Below are positions 41,642 to 53,026 of a stretch of DNA of 64,000 nucleotides, piece after piece. Origin of the DNA: Amylostereum areolatum (lineage: Eukaryota > Basidiomycota > Agaricomycetes > Russulales > Stereaceae). The notes below the pieces were generated by a model. That model was not told the DNA's origin. It searched no databases and worked only from the letters and a program-made list of their open reading frames with translations. The translations under genes and the position numbers were made by a program. How positions within the stretch are numbered: position 1 is the first letter of the stretch; every line of letters begins with the position of its first letter. Location of the stretch: contig SAXG01000052.1 in assembly GCA_012932865.1 (NCBI GenBank), forward strand, positions 272,257 through 336,256. Reading direction: 5' to 3'.

Positions 41642-41996
41642 CTTTCCCTTGCATCACATGCTTCAACGACGTCATTGCCCGGACTTCCGAGCGGGGTTCC
41701 GCATCCTTATCTATGACATCATTGCTCCGGAGCTTCGTCCTCCGCCCCATGACTCCTTTCTTATTGTTCCCCCCGCTCGCACCACTATTGCATCGCATCG
41801 CACCATCGTTCCCACTTGTATATAAGGACAGTGTTTCTCTTCCCTTTTCCCTAGACTGTCCATCTCGTCATACGGTACTGTAGCGCACGTTGCACTACCC
41901 TAGGCCTGACACTCTCGAATCCATCTGTTCTCTCTTGCTCCTCCCATCGTCGTGACTTAGGTGGTTCCATCGGTCTCATAAACTGCGTTTCTGACA
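41574..41996 (+). repeat. 3' LTR of element C
   Basis: 423 bp, preceded by AAAGGGGGGG (41561-41570) and TAA. Followed by TSD CTAAC 41997-42001. Confidence 0.93.
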
Positions 41997-42561
41997 CTAA
42001 CCACCACCATCACTTGGGATTGGGGACCCCAAGTGGGTGCGTGGGAGGCCTGGGGAGGCGAGAACCTGGCTTGCCAGGCTTGTCAAAGTCGGCAGCCCTC
42101 CGCCGCAAGCCAGCGACGTATGCGGAGCGTCGCTGGTACCCCGCAGAACCGAGGCCGTTGACGTGGACGACGGCCCACCCCTCCTACCCACCCCGGTTCC
42201 CCCGCTGAGTTCTTGAGGTCTAGCAATGTCTAGCTCCCTCTCCTCCATGCGCCAGCGCTGCGAGGCGGCAGTGTGCCTGCAGCTGTCATCGACGCCCGTT
42301 GGTATGGGGTCTGGTTCTTCATGGGGCTTTGGCCCCCACCACCGCGCGGCCCCCGCGTGCGGTTTTCCCAATGCGCCGTCTCTTGCCACCCGAGTTCGAC
42401 GCATCCCTTCCTTTCAACGACCCTTCCATCCTTCTGTCCGACTCTACCCTACCATACTTTCCGTTCACCTGTACCCTTCGGGGAGCCGCATTTAGTCTTA
42501 GGTACTTGACGCGGGATATAAATGTATTCAAAAAAAACAAAAAACAAAAAAGAGCACGTGA

Positions 42562-42932
42562 TCACAGACGGCGAGGCGGCCCGGGATTGATTTCACATTT
42601 CTGACGCCCGACAAGACCTGGTTCTTCAAGACCAGGAATTCATACGAAACGGCTGATGTCTCAAGCTTCTAAGGCGCGGCAAGTGGTAATTCCATACAAG
42701 CGAGCTAAGAAATTACTATGAGCAGGATTTGGACGAATTTCTTACGGAACCTGACTGGCTGTGTAGAGAGTTTCCACTAGAGGATGCGGCGGGCATTGGA
42801 CCAAGCCAATCACGGAGCTCCATTTGCCTATCTTCGCCGTGTCCTCCCCTGAGAAACCAAGTCTAATTTCCCAGACTCGATAAATGACCACTATGAGATC
42901 TGTGCATTTCCCCACATCACACTCAACCCACG
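42562..42932. other. Upstream region of the KRE9-like gene
   Basis: No coding frame supported. Contains a CACGTG-type E-box within the retroposon target duplication (42554-42561) and the probable promoter of the next gene. Confidence 0.3.
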
Positions 42933-43722
42933 ATGCGCTCCACTCTCATTGCTTTATCTCTGCTCCCCACCGTCGTGCTTGGTACGCCCCTACTGTATTG
43001 TCACCCGCATCCCGTTTTGACATTTCCTCAGCTGAAATCAGCATCACGGGCCCATCGTCAAGCGAGTACTGGTCAGTGTGAACTGCCCTCGCCATCATTG
43101 TTCAAGTTAACAGCTTGCTGTGTAGGGTTCAGAACACTAGCAACACCATAACCTGGACGTTCCAGCAGGGTGACCCGAATCCCATCTCTATCATCGTCAC
43201 GAACACCCAAAACACGACGCTCAACGGCGCGTTTTCCATCCAGGAGTTCGTCGATGCGTCCAACCAGGTACGTGCACCCGCTCCACTGCCTCGTGCATCG
43301 ACCTCACGCCATACTTACCTCCTCAGTCGTTTACCGTGACAAACGTCACCCTGCGCCCTGGTGACAACTACCAGGTTGTGTTCGTCAACTCGACGAACCC
43401 GTCCCAGGTTTACGCCAACAGCTCTGACTTCTCCGTCAAGCCAGCAGGAAGTGCGTGGCCCTCTCCTCCTTCACCTTCTCACCCGCCTGACGCGGCCATG
43501 TAGCCGCCCCAGCCCCGACGTCGTCTTCGTCCTCTTCCGGCACTGCAGCTAGCAGTGGCTTCTCCTTCGAACCCTAGCTCTTCTGGCGCCAGCTCCTCCA
43601 CATCCGCCCCCGCCGCCTCTCAGAGTGCAAACGCCGCGGTGAACATGTTCGCCTCCGTCCGCGGCTTGGCCTACGCGGTCGGAGCATGCAGCCTTGCTTC
43701 CCTTGGCACGTTCTTCCTGTAA
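42933..43722 (+). CDS. Secreted, GPI-anchored KRE9/KNH1-like wall protein
   Basis: Five exons: 42933-42981, 43032-43071, 43126-43267, 43327-43450 and 43556-43722 (last acceptor tentative). A signal peptide (MRSTLIALSLLPTVVLA), then a beta-rich domain (ITGPSSSEYW, NTITWTFQQGDPNP, IIVTNTQNTTLNG, LRPGDNYQVVFVNST) typical of the Ser-Thr-rich GPI-anchored family related to KRE9/KNH1, N-glycosylation sites, a Ser/Ala-rich stalk and a hydrophobic end (VNMFASVRGLAYAVGACSLA..) suited to GPI attachment. It probably acts in the cell wall. The final junction was chosen because it alone avoids a TAG and keeps the anchor signal in frame. Confidence 0.75.
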
Positions 43723-44248
43723 AACCCACGGTCCTCGTCCTTCGCGACGCATCAGTGTGATGTTCGTTCAGCACACAGTGTTCCCATTGGCTCACATCGT
43801 CACCCATGCTATTTCTTCTACGGCATGCCTCTCCTTACCCCTCCCCCTCCTTCTATTTCCTCGGGAAACCTGGACTTGGTTATCGGTTGTTTTGTTAGGT
43901 GTTTCTATACCCCCTGTGTATCCCCCCCGCTGTGCATCATCTGTTTCTTGTATGGCGTAGCATACACGCACCTGTCTGTTGTACACACCTACCAAATAGC
44001 ACGTCGGTATTGTTGATGATCAAGCTTTCGAACGCTCTCGTACCTTCGCCGCGCCTACTGCCGGGTAAATTCCCTTCACGCGGATGTTTTTCTCAAGAAA
44101 ATGTAGAGGGTTCCATTCTCCAGGCACTTCTGGAAGAACAAAAAAGTTCCCTTTGTGAGCAGAATGGATACAGCCAAGGTACAACGACAAGAAACGCACA
44201 TTCCGACGCGGTCCTGGAAAGGGTGCGTACAAGGTGCGTACACTTATG
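43723..44248. other. 3' flank of the KRE9-like gene
   Basis: I see no gene. Frames here are short, overlap on both strands and have no recognisable content. Confidence 0.3.
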
Positions 44249-44850
44249 CCTTCTCTCGACTACACCATCCCCAGCGAACTCGCTGTTCCCATTCTCCCGC
44301 TGAACAAAGCACAGTAAGTAACGCCGACCTCGAGGCATGAGACTCACTGGCGGCAACTGGTCACTCATCGTGGCAGAGCACAAAATATAGCATTCATAAT
44401 TTCGTCGCTTTCGAAAGTATAGTAGTCCGCGCCGAGAGCTTACAGCCGTAGAAAGTCCCGAGATTACCGCGCTCTCATGCAAGTCAAGTACTGGCGGAGA
44501 GGTGTCAGCACTGCTTCGACAAGTATAAGAAAAGACTCGGGGAAACTCACTCACCGAGGCACCCGCACTGCATACCTTTACACTCACAGCGTATGACTCC
44601 GCCCATCGGTCCACACCTGTCTTCGACACACCTTGGATAATCATAGAGTATTACCCAACAGCCGTACCAATGTACCACCCAGCACCCAGCCTCTTGTCCG
44701 GATCCTGTCGACGGCGCACAGGCCTACAGGTGCATGGCTTCGCCTTCAGCGAAAATGCAGCACAGATAACCTGGGACGGACCACGTGCGACGCGGACATC
44801 CAGTACAACGTCTCGGTCGTGTGCATATTTGGCATCGTTATCGCTTGCCT
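44249..44850 (+). other. Possible gene, structure unresolved
   Basis: A plausible first exon (MPSLDYTIPSELAVPILPLN ending before GTAAGT at 44309) and a later coding-like stretch (TAYDSAHRSTPVFDTPWI..YYPTAVPMYHPAPS, about 44560-44700) share style, but the middle has stops in every frame I tried. It may be a gene with errors or a relic. A 183-codon minus-strand frame here (44093-44644) looks like a shadow. Confidence 0.25.
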
Positions 44851-45570
44851 GCGTTAGAAGCGCGTTTTACGACGTCCTAGATATGAGGGCGTTCTCCACA
44901 CCTGCCAAATGGTCGTGCGCCGTCCGGACATGTGTAGGTGTGGCGTGTAGACAGACGGTGTTTCGATCTTGGCGAATCTCTTCGGACATCGCAAATATAG
45001 TGGGAGGGACGGAGTTTGGACTCTGCACGCGGGAAAGGATCCTCGCCACCCTGAGTGAATGAGCCTCAAGCATTGTGATACTGACAATGCCGCAAGCCGC
45101 ACGGTGAGGATTTACAAAGGGGGTAAAAACAGAAAGGCGCACCTCTCGCGTGTAGGGGTCGCTGTGGATGGTGGATTATGCAGCTACTTGGCACTACCAA
45201 GGATCTTATGATGCTTGCTAAGGAGCTTTGACGAGGTGCTGACGCCGTATGCGAGAAACACTTCATCGACGGCCTTGTACTCTGCGTGAGCAATCATTCT
45301 TGAACAGGAGGAAAACGTCGGGTTTTCTAGATAAAAGGGGCGATGGTCTAAGGTAGACGACGTACTCTGCGTCGAGCTAGCTAGATAGAGGTAATGAGCG
45401 ATTTATTTGACAGCAAAGCACTGAAACGTACCTTCGCAAACGGATGAGGAGACGGCTCAGATGATCGCGCGCTTGAACCTTGGAAAACACACACATGAGA
45501 TAGAACCGAGTGCGCGCCCGCTCAAAGGCGCCGAAAGGACACCTACGTATCACAAAGGTGGCGTCACAAA
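44851..45570. other. Unassigned intergenic stretch
   Basis: Short overlapping frames on both strands only; no tRNA-like fold, repeat or conserved motif noticed. Confidence 0.25.
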
Positions 45571-45993
45571 TTGCGACCCAAAGGGAGACCATATTTCACG
45601 CCGGTCCTTCGAAACCCGAGAAGTGTCGTGATGGTGGCGAGGACCCCAGAGGCTTTTATTATATTCGGGACGCGGTTGAGCTTCCTGACGTCGGTTTTAA
45701 AGATCAGGTTGAAGAGCGTTGTACCAGAGATCCTGACCCTCGCAAAAGTCTACGAGGCAAATGCGTCAAAAAATGTGAGCAGCAAAGTTCGAAAGAACGC
45801 ACTTCGTTACAGCGGCCGTCGGAGCGAAGTCGGGCTTTGTTTTCACCTGGGCGCCATCATTGATATTGCTCGCTCGGCCTGAGGCCTGATTCACAGAGAA
45901 CCAGTTGTCGGGTGGGACAGATTGCTTGTCGAACACGATAGACCTCAGGCCGTCAGGTAAGGGAAAGATATCATCCGGTACTGCTGCCGACAA
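45571..45993 (-). CDS. Putative small protein of unknown function
   Basis: Minus-strand Met at 45993 (MSAAVPDDIFPLPDGLRS..) leads to a GTGCGT donor after about 64 codons; an acceptor CTCGTAG near 45727 is followed by a frame rich in Ile/Leu/Thr/basic residues (TFARVRISGTTLFNLIFK.., ASGVLATITTLLGFRR) ending near 45587. The two parts are one base out of phase across the junction, so the exact splice, or the sequence, is uncertain. No family recognised. Confidence 0.35.
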
Positions 45994-46327
45994 AGCGATG
46001 CGAGACGGCGATTATGAGGACGGATGCAGAGTTCGGAGAGTACGGTGGCTGCAAGAGGTGGCTAGCGCTGGCTAGCGATTGCGGGGACGATGACGATGAC
46101 GACTCGACGAGGAATGTGGAGGACGTCTCGGAGCGCCGGGAGAACGCGGCCGCGGCCGAGCTCCAGACAAAATGCGGGGTTTGCCTATCACGTGGGGCTT
46201 CGACTTGGTCGAATCGGAAGAATCGCCTTGATAAAACCCTGGCTGCTCTTGACCCGTCGCCGCTGCCCCTCGTCTCCACAGATCGCCCTCGTCGTCGTTT
46301 TCCCTCTGCTCATCGTCCCCGACGGCC
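45994..46327. other. Promoter region between divergent genes
   Basis: GC-rich spacer with no coding frame I trust; presumably contains the promoters of the minus-strand gene ending at 45993 and of the phosphatase. Confidence 0.3.
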
Positions 46328-48371
46328 ATGTCCGCATCAGGCCCGACGATGAAGACCTTTCAAAAGCGTCTCTACACCGTCCTCCCCCGCGGCGTGGCCC
46401 CCGCCGCCGCACAGAACTCCCAGGTCCGCGTTCGGTCCAACTCGGCCTCCTCTTCTCGCTCCCTCTATACCGCACCTTCCTCCTCCTCCTCCCTCTCCGG
46501 TATCCCCTTTTTCGACGCTTCCCCGCAACCCTCGCCCTCCTCTCGCCCGGGAAACTCCCATGTCCTCTCCTCAACCCGATTACCCATCGAGGGAAAGGCA
46601 GAATTGGAGGCTCCTACTTCCCCAACCCACCAGAGTTCCCACTCCCACCCGGGAGGACCAGCTCCTCCGTCTTCAATAGCACTCACTTCCCCCTATTCCA
46701 ACGGCTATTCGCCACTCCACGGCTTGCCCAATTCGACTCACAGCGCCCCCTTCTTCCCGTACCCGCCCTTCAATCCACCTACAGCTCCGAACCCAAGCGC
46801 CTCTATAGACTCGCACGCATCCCAGGCGCATACTTCCAAGCGCACAGGGAAGCACAAGTATCATTTCGACGTGGGCGCATACGGCATTCCCAAGCGGTCA
46901 CGTTCGGTAGTCTCTGGTCGCGATGGGCACGGTAGCGCCGGCATTTGGTCATCCGCCCCCAATTCCCATTCCTCTGCCGTAACCGACGCCCTCGACCTCG
47001 CCGTCCAAGTCGGCGAAGACGCTTACTTTGTGCGCGAGAATGCGATGGGCGTAGCTGATGGCGTTGGAGGCTGGTCGCGTTCCCGTGAGTTTTACCCGCT
47101 CTATCTCCTTTCTTGTTCTTATCCCTATGCCCTAGGATCCTCGCCCTTGGGCCCTTCAGATCCTTCACCCTCAGCGCTCTTCGCCCGGCGTCTCATGCAC
47201 TACTGCTCTGCAGAAGTTGCATCCCTATGCTCCTGTCCTCCTCCATCCGCGGCCGCGGCCCCGACCTTCTCCTTCCACGAACCTCCCCTTCCCCACGTTC
47301 CGTTCTTTCCTTCTCCTTCTTTTACCTCGTGGAACCAACCTTTATCTAAGGATCAAGGTCTCTCGGCCGTGGACGAGGAAGATGACGATGCCTTTGACAT
47401 GGATGAACTTCAAGAAGGCCTCGACGTTCTACTTATCCTTGAGCGAGCCTATGCGCGTACCCTTGAGGCGCACGTTGTACCTGCTCCAGCAACCCCGCCT
47501 GCGGCCCAATCAAGATCTTCGACTCCTCCCCACACATTCCCGCCACAACATAAGCCCGATACCGTGCCACTGCTCACCGGATCCTCGACCGCGCTCCTCG
47601 CCGTACTGGATCACGCTGGATCGGGCCCCCATCCACATCCAACACCCGAGGTCAGCGAAGCAAGTCCTACCGAAGCCGCAGGGTGCGACGCCGTAATCCG
47701 GATCGCCCATCTCGGCGACTGCATGGGCATGCTGGTAAGGGGCGAGGAAATCGTATGGCGCAGTGACGAAATGTGGTGGAGTGTGCAGTCCCCCATTCCC
47801 GTTTGGTCCTTCCGTCCGATCGATGCTAACGAATTCCCACTTTGCCTGCAGTTTAACACGCCTTTGCAATTAGGCCCGTCTTCGCGCACTCCGCCATCGT
47901 CCGCGCAGCTGCTCACCCTCCCGGTCCGCGCCGATGATATTCTTATCCTCGCCTCGGACGGCCTGAGCGACAATCTTTGGGATGAGGATGTCCTAGACGA
48001 AGTTGTCCGGTTCCGACGCGCGCTCCTCACGTCGACGGCGCACTCGGCATCACAAGCCCCAGGTCTTCTTGGCCGCCGCACGTTGGCGGGTATGCTTAGC
48101 GAGGCTCTTTGCTCTCGTGCACGGAAAGTATCCGAGGTACGGGCCTCCAAGCCGCTATCTCCAGACGAGGAGATACCGTTCGCCCGTAGGGCACGTGAAG
48201 AGGGCAAGTCCTTTAATGGGGGCAAGACAGACGGTACGAATCCTCTTCGTGTGCCTGTAAGCACCATGTGTCTAATAATTGCCCGTAATAGACATTTCGG
48301 TGCTCGTAGCTGTGATCTCACCTGCAGAGGACACCCAGCCCGTTGTCGCGCCGGCTAAATCACCCATATAA
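46328..48371 (+). CDS. PTC7: PP2C-type protein phosphatase, PTC7/Azr1 family
   Basis: Four exons: 46328-47084, 47136-47782, 47852-48233 and 48292-48371. The first two introns (51 and 69 nt) have lengths divisible by three and no stop, so they look coding; removing them restores GWSRSRGSSPLGPS and EMWWSFNTPLQLG. The third intron leads to TDDISVLVAVIS and the stop. Long Ser/Pro-rich N-terminus (residues 1-170, possibly organellar), then YHFDVGAYGIPKR, GEDAYFV, MGVADGVGGWS, AHLGDCMGM and DDILILASDGLSDNLWD, the metal-binding PP2C motifs. In yeast PTC7 regulates coenzyme Q synthesis in mitochondria. Compared with yeast the catalytic core has long Pro/Ser insertions. Confidence 0.9.
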
Positions 48372-48650
48372 ATCTTGCTCGCTATAGACATCCGCCTCGC
48401 TATCGGCATATATTCTCGCATGGTCTGGCTGTTCCCCACTCTTCATCGTATCTCCTTATCCTACCCCAATTCACCCTCTGCCGCGATACCACATCCATCT
48501 TCACCAGTCACTAAAATTATGGCCAGCTTGCGGCTCTTATATATGTCACCCTTTGCTGTATATGTGTAACACCACTCCCTCCTACACTACCCCTCATTGT
48601 ACCTACTACATGCCTTAGGCCCCTTCCCCGTGTCTTATATTACCTCGTTC

Positions 48651-48683
48651 TTCCTTCCTTCCTTCCTTCCTTCCTTCCTTCCT
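48651..48683 (+). repeat. (TTCC)n microsatellite
   Basis: About eight tandem TTCC units in the 3' flank between two convergent genes. Confidence 0.9.
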
Positions 48684-48896
48684 TCGCCTGTTTGTGAATT
48701 CGTCCGACATACGGAGTTTTCTTCCGTACCCTCACAGCCATCGCATTTTCCCCTCGGACATTCCCAGCTGTATACATACCATCGCCGATACATTTTACAC
48801 GATTGAAGTGTCATGAATGATGAAATCGATAAATCCCCGAAGTGAAAATATATGCATTCGTCGAAGCATCGTACATATCCTGTTCTACACGATTGT

Positions 48897-49939
48897 TCAG
48901 CTGATGTCCATCTCCTCCCCGCCTGTGGGCTTGACCTCCTCATTGACGATGAGGCTCCGGATCTTCTCGCCTGTCCATGCCGTTGTGCCCCGCCGGAAGC
49001 CATACTGCTTCTCCTTTTGCACACGCTCGTTGGGCTTGACAAAGTTTCGGAGCATGTCCGTCTTGTCTTGGGTGATCACGCACACATCGATGTTCGAACC
49101 TGAACCAAGATCGTTGAAGATACCAGCCGCAATGGCCTCGCTGACGAGGGTGACTGCTGCCTCACGCTAGGACACATGATTCAGTAAATGTGTGGCGGAA
49201 GAAGAGGGCAGAACATACGTCAAGGTCAGGTTGCCACTTGGACTCGAAAACGGCCATCGCGGCCAGACTACCGGAACCCATCGTCACGTAGGGCAGCTTG
49301 TCTGTTGAGCCGTGGGGGTGAATGGTGAAAAGGTGTGCACCCGTCGCATCAACGCCACCAAGAACCAACGCCGCACCAACGTGTCCTTGGTGTCTAGAGT
49401 AGTTGAGTGTCAAAGGTAGAATGACACTGGTGACAACCATCGCAATATGCATACCGGAACAGATGTTGCTTAAGCATGGTCATCGCAGTGACGACCCGAG
49501 GCTTGCGACCGGTCGAAAGGGAGTGTAGTTCCATGTTTGACGAGATCAGAGCAGTGACAAACTCGGTGTCTGCGGCCGTCCCAGCACCACAGCAGCGTAT
49601 AGATTCTGTAACGTAGTGGATCTGCACGACGCGTCAGTCTCCGAGCATGCCCAACGCGACCGATCGGGAGGAAGCACCTTTTCACAGTTCTTGTCCGCAA
49701 CGATGGGTCCGGCAGTTGCACGAGTATCGGCCCCCAGGACAATGCCATCCTTGTAAAGACAGCCGACGATGGTGGTACCGGTGCTCGTAGCCTTGGGCAG
49801 CTTCACACCCTTACCCGCCAAGAAAGTATTCCTGCGGGAGATCGGTCAATGTTGCGGAGTAATACTGACGGATAGAAATATACCTATTCACGTTCGAAAA
49901 GTCGTATCCTGCTGTCGGTGCATGTACAGCGGCGGCCAT
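48897..49939 (-). CDS. PUP1: 20S proteasome subunit beta type 2 (trypsin-like site)
   Basis: Five exons on the minus strand: 49939-49884, 49831-49678, 49621-49455, 49394-49219 and 49166-48897. Short propeptide, then STGTTIVGC with the catalytic Thr of mature beta subunits, followed by [59 protein letters not shown] and the long C-terminal arm ([13 protein letters not shown]..) that in beta2 embraces beta3. N-terminal nucleophile protease of the proteasome core. All exon joins are in frame and every active-site residue is present. Confidence 0.96.
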
Positions 49940-50114
49940 GGCGAGAAACAAGAGAGGTCTACCGCAAGGGCGTACGCGTCGCGCGCGCTCTGGAGTCCAA
50001 GTTACGTAATCCACAGTGGATGATAGCCACGTGACCCCTGGTCTAGGGCGAGGCGATTGACGGCCATCGCAACCCATCCTTTACTCTACTCACCGACCAC
50101 GACGACTACGAACA

Positions 50115-51305
50115 ATGGAGGGCTGGAGTAAACTACAATCAAGCCTCGCCGGTCTCAACCTCGGCCAATCCGCCAACAAGTTTGCTAAAGGCTTCAACTC
50201 GACCGTTCAACAGACGAAGGAGCGCTTCGGCCAAGTCGCTCCCGACGAGATAACAGAACTTCCCCAGGGTGCGTACTACCTTCCTCTTTTACCAGAGCAT
50301 CTTTCTGACCCTTTTCTAGAGTATAAGGACCTTGAAGCGCGTGTCGACGCCCTTCGCCAGACCCATGTCTCTCTACTCAAGTACGTCTTCCTTTCTCCGA
50401 GCACCTCCGCTTTATTGACACCGATCCCCTCCAGGATAACCAAGGTGTACGAGACCGAGTCGTACGACTATCCCACCCAGATCCAAGAGTCCATCACCGA
50501 ACTTGGTACCACCATCGGACAGGGCATCACGAACTTCGCTGCCGCCAATCTCAAGGGCACTAACCTTCCCGCGCCCTCACCAACAACTCCCCCCGCCCAC
50601 CAGCACAAGACCCTCCCTCATGCTCTCGGTCGTGCAGCGACCACCGCCGCTCAATCTGTCCAACAAATTGCTGGCTCTGAAGATCGTCTTGGCCGTGCCT
50701 TGGCTGAGTATGCCGGCGCGTGGGACAGGATCGCAAGTGCACGAGTTGACCAGGACCATGCGATCCAGGCGGGCTTCCTCGCCCCTTGGCAGCAGACCTT
50801 GCACACATCTATCACTGTAGCGATGAAGGCGCGCCAAGCAGTGCGCGTGAGCCGTCTGGAGCTCGACGCCGCGAAGCAAACGTCAGTCGTCATCTTGTCT
50901 TTGTAAATCCGCTCTTCTCACGTCATGGGCAGGCTGAAGACAGCGGGGCCCGGGAAGCAGGAGCACGCACGGTTGGAAGTTGAGAATGCAGAAGATGATC
51001 TTGTGCAGAAGACCGAGGTTGCGATCACCCTCATGAAGGCTGTTCTTGATAACGTTCGTCTCCATCGTCGTTCACAGCGTCGATATATTCTGACCGTTTT
51101 TTAGCCTGAGCCCGTCAAGAACCTGAACGAACTTGTCAAGGCCCAGCTCACTTTCTACGCCTCCGCTGCTGAAGCGCTTAGCACCGTTCAAGGCGAGATC
51201 GAAGAACTTGCAGTGGCTGCCGAGGGGGAATACAGGTAGGAATGTCCTGCTTCGACTTCTTTCGCAGACTGATGTATACCGACCAGAAAGTCTCGCGACC
51301 ACTGA
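50115..51305 (+). CDS. BAR-domain protein, GVP36-like
   Basis: Six exons: 50115-50268, 50320-50380, 50435-50881, 50933-51053, 51105-51235 and a short last exon from about 51287 to 51305. Protein about 305 residues: MEGWSKLQSSLAGLNLGQS.. amphipathic N-terminus, then long helices (EYKDLEARVDALRQTHVSLL, LGRALAEYAGAWDRIASARV, MKARQAVRVSRLELDAAK, LNELVKAQLTFYASAAEAL) as in the fungal BAR family of GVP36. Binds curved membranes in Golgi/endosome traffic. It starts 175 bp from the divergent proteasome gene. An alternative acceptor at 51267 would give a longer, less typical tail. Confidence 0.88.
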
Positions 51306-51717
51306 AGTGCCCCTCCACTGACCTCGTCGCTGACGGACATTTGTACGAGTATATCCCTCGATTTGCCTGCTCATTCTGCAGTCCCGCTTGTTGTCTCACT
51401 ACGATGTGATTTAACCTGGAGAAAGTGTATCGCTTACCCGCATCCATAACCCGTCGTTGTTTAAACCTGTGTGCTTATTGTCCTTTGTGCAGCATACATA
51501 CATACCTGTTTCAATTTATGTCTTCGAAAATGTATCGTCCATGCGCCATTGAAAGGAAGTGATGTCTGCTAGTTCTTCCAATATATTGGCAGGAGTCTGT
51601 AAGTACCGGAGTACGAGTGTCGGGCCGGCGTCTGTAGTCTCTCGTCCTGCACTCATCTTCACCACTCTTCGCCTTGGTGGCCTCCCTTAACCGAAAACGC
51701 AGGTAAATTTGGTTTAA
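51306..51717. other. Intergenic spacer between the BAR protein and TSR3 genes
   Basis: Terminator of the first gene and promoter of the next; no coding signal seen. Confidence 0.4.
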
Positions 51718-52901
51718 ATGGGAAAGGAGCAACATCACTCCAGCTCCAAGCCAAAACTTAACCCTCGAAGTCGACGCGGCAGAGGAGGCCGCGGCGGTCG
51801 TAACGCAACGTCCTCTAGACAAACTTCTGATAGGTCAAAGGCGGACGATACACGACCGGAGAGTGCGATAGATCAGTTGAGCCTTTCTGACGGTGACGAC
51901 GTTAAAGATGAAGGGAGTGATGTCGACGATGAAATTACCAGTACGTCCCTCTGAACTCAATGTGACGTTTAGGTCGTGATTTGTATGCTCAGAAATCAGA
52001 ATCGACGTCCCGGTAGCGATGTGGGTGAGCCTTGGGCCATTCAATGTCAGTTCTTAGATGCTGACGGCTGTAAACCTGTAGGATTTCGACCACTGCGATC
52101 CCCGCCGCTGCTCTGGCAAGAAACTGGCGCGCCTAGGTCTCATCCATGAACTTCGCGTCGGTAGCCGTTTTCGAGGAATAGTTCTATCGTGGGTCGTTAT
52201 CCTCACTTCACAATATGCCTTTCACTGATCTGTTTACCAGCCCAAAGGGAAAGCAGGTGGTTTCTCCATCCGACCGTGAACTCGTTCTTCAAAACGGTCT
52301 CGCGGTTGTAGAATGCTCCTGGGCGCGCTTGGAAGAAATCCCGTTTGGAAAGATCGCTAGCCCACACGAACGCCTGCGTATGTTAAGATCTACATGATAC
52401 CTTACTCACCGCTCTTAATTGCGCGATATCCACAGTTCCCTACCTTATCGCTACGAATCCCACGAACTACGGAAAACCTTGGCGGCTCAACTGCGTGGAA
52501 GCCCTCGCCGCTGCCTTTTACCTTACTGGCTTTGACACCTATGCAGAAAGGTTACTTCAGGACTTTGGCTGGGGCGGAGCATTCTGGACAGTGAATAAGT
52601 GCGTATATCACCAAGCTCCTTCCCCTGAGGCTTTAACTCCTTGCTTGGTAGACATCTCATCGAACGTTACCGAACATGCCACACATCAGAGGAGGTATCT
52701 GCGATGCAGACAACCATACTTGACGAATTAGAATCAAGTTATGAACAATCTCGGCAACGACGTCCGTCCTCCCTGTTTTGTTGAACTATGGGGACTGATC
52801 TTCTTTCAACAGAAGGAGGGGATGAAGATGACTGGCTAGAGCCAAACCCAAATCACGAAGTGCCCGTATCTGACTCGGAGGGTGAAGCCGGTGAAGGTTG
52901 A
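51718..52901 (+). CDS. TSR3: 18S rRNA aminocarboxypropyltransferase TSR3
   Basis: Seven exons: 51718-51940, 51993-52024, 52082-52188, 52241-52377, 52436-52598, 52652-52761 and 52813-52901, all joining in frame. Basic Arg/Gly N-terminus, then [63 protein letters not shown] and [20 protein letters not shown], the diagnostic order of TSR3. The enzyme transfers the aminocarboxypropyl group of S-adenosylmethionine to a hypermodified pseudouridine of 18S rRNA late in small-subunit maturation. An acidic C-terminal tail is usual for the family. Confidence 0.95.
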
Positions 52902-53026
52902 AGGTTGAAGTATCATAGTAATATACAGGAACCCCAGCATGTTGAGAGTATTGACTTTGACACAAGGCACTGCCGGCCAAAGAGATGTATCCACTGGAAC
53001 AACGTCCAAAACGAATATACTGTACA

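Larger units (their letters stand above)
34888..41996 (+). mobile_element. Element C: decayed, mosaic chromovirus copy
   Basis: LTRs 34888-35312 (425 bp) and 41574-41996 (423 bp), TSD CTAAC at 34883-34887 and 41997-42001. Same family as A and B, but the LTR/ORF0/gag N-terminal part is strongly diverged while the region after about 37050 is nearly identical to A or B. At least a dozen single-nucleotide insertions and a 5-nt deletion shared with A break the frames. Confidence 0.93.
34866..42548 (+). mobile_element. Retroposon E: short poly(A)-tailed non-LTR element, split by element C
   Basis: The 13-bp direct repeat AAAGAGCACGTGA occurs at 34853-34865 and 42549-42561. Between them, outside element C, lie 22 bp (34866-34887) and 547 bp (42002-42548) that end in an A-rich tail (AAAAAAAACAAAAAAC..). 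Long target-site duplication plus A tail is the signature of LINE-driven retroposition. At about 570 bp it is either a SINE or a 5'-truncated LINE; I found no RT motif and no clear A/B-box promoter. Confidence 0.7.

Noticed and set aside
44093..44644. 183-codon minus-strand ORF
   Set aside because: Cys/Ser/Arg composition typical of a shadow frame, no motif, and it overlaps coding-like sequence on the plus strand.
48651..48683. TTCC tract as a regulatory element
   Set aside because: A simple microsatellite in a 3' flank; nothing indicates function.
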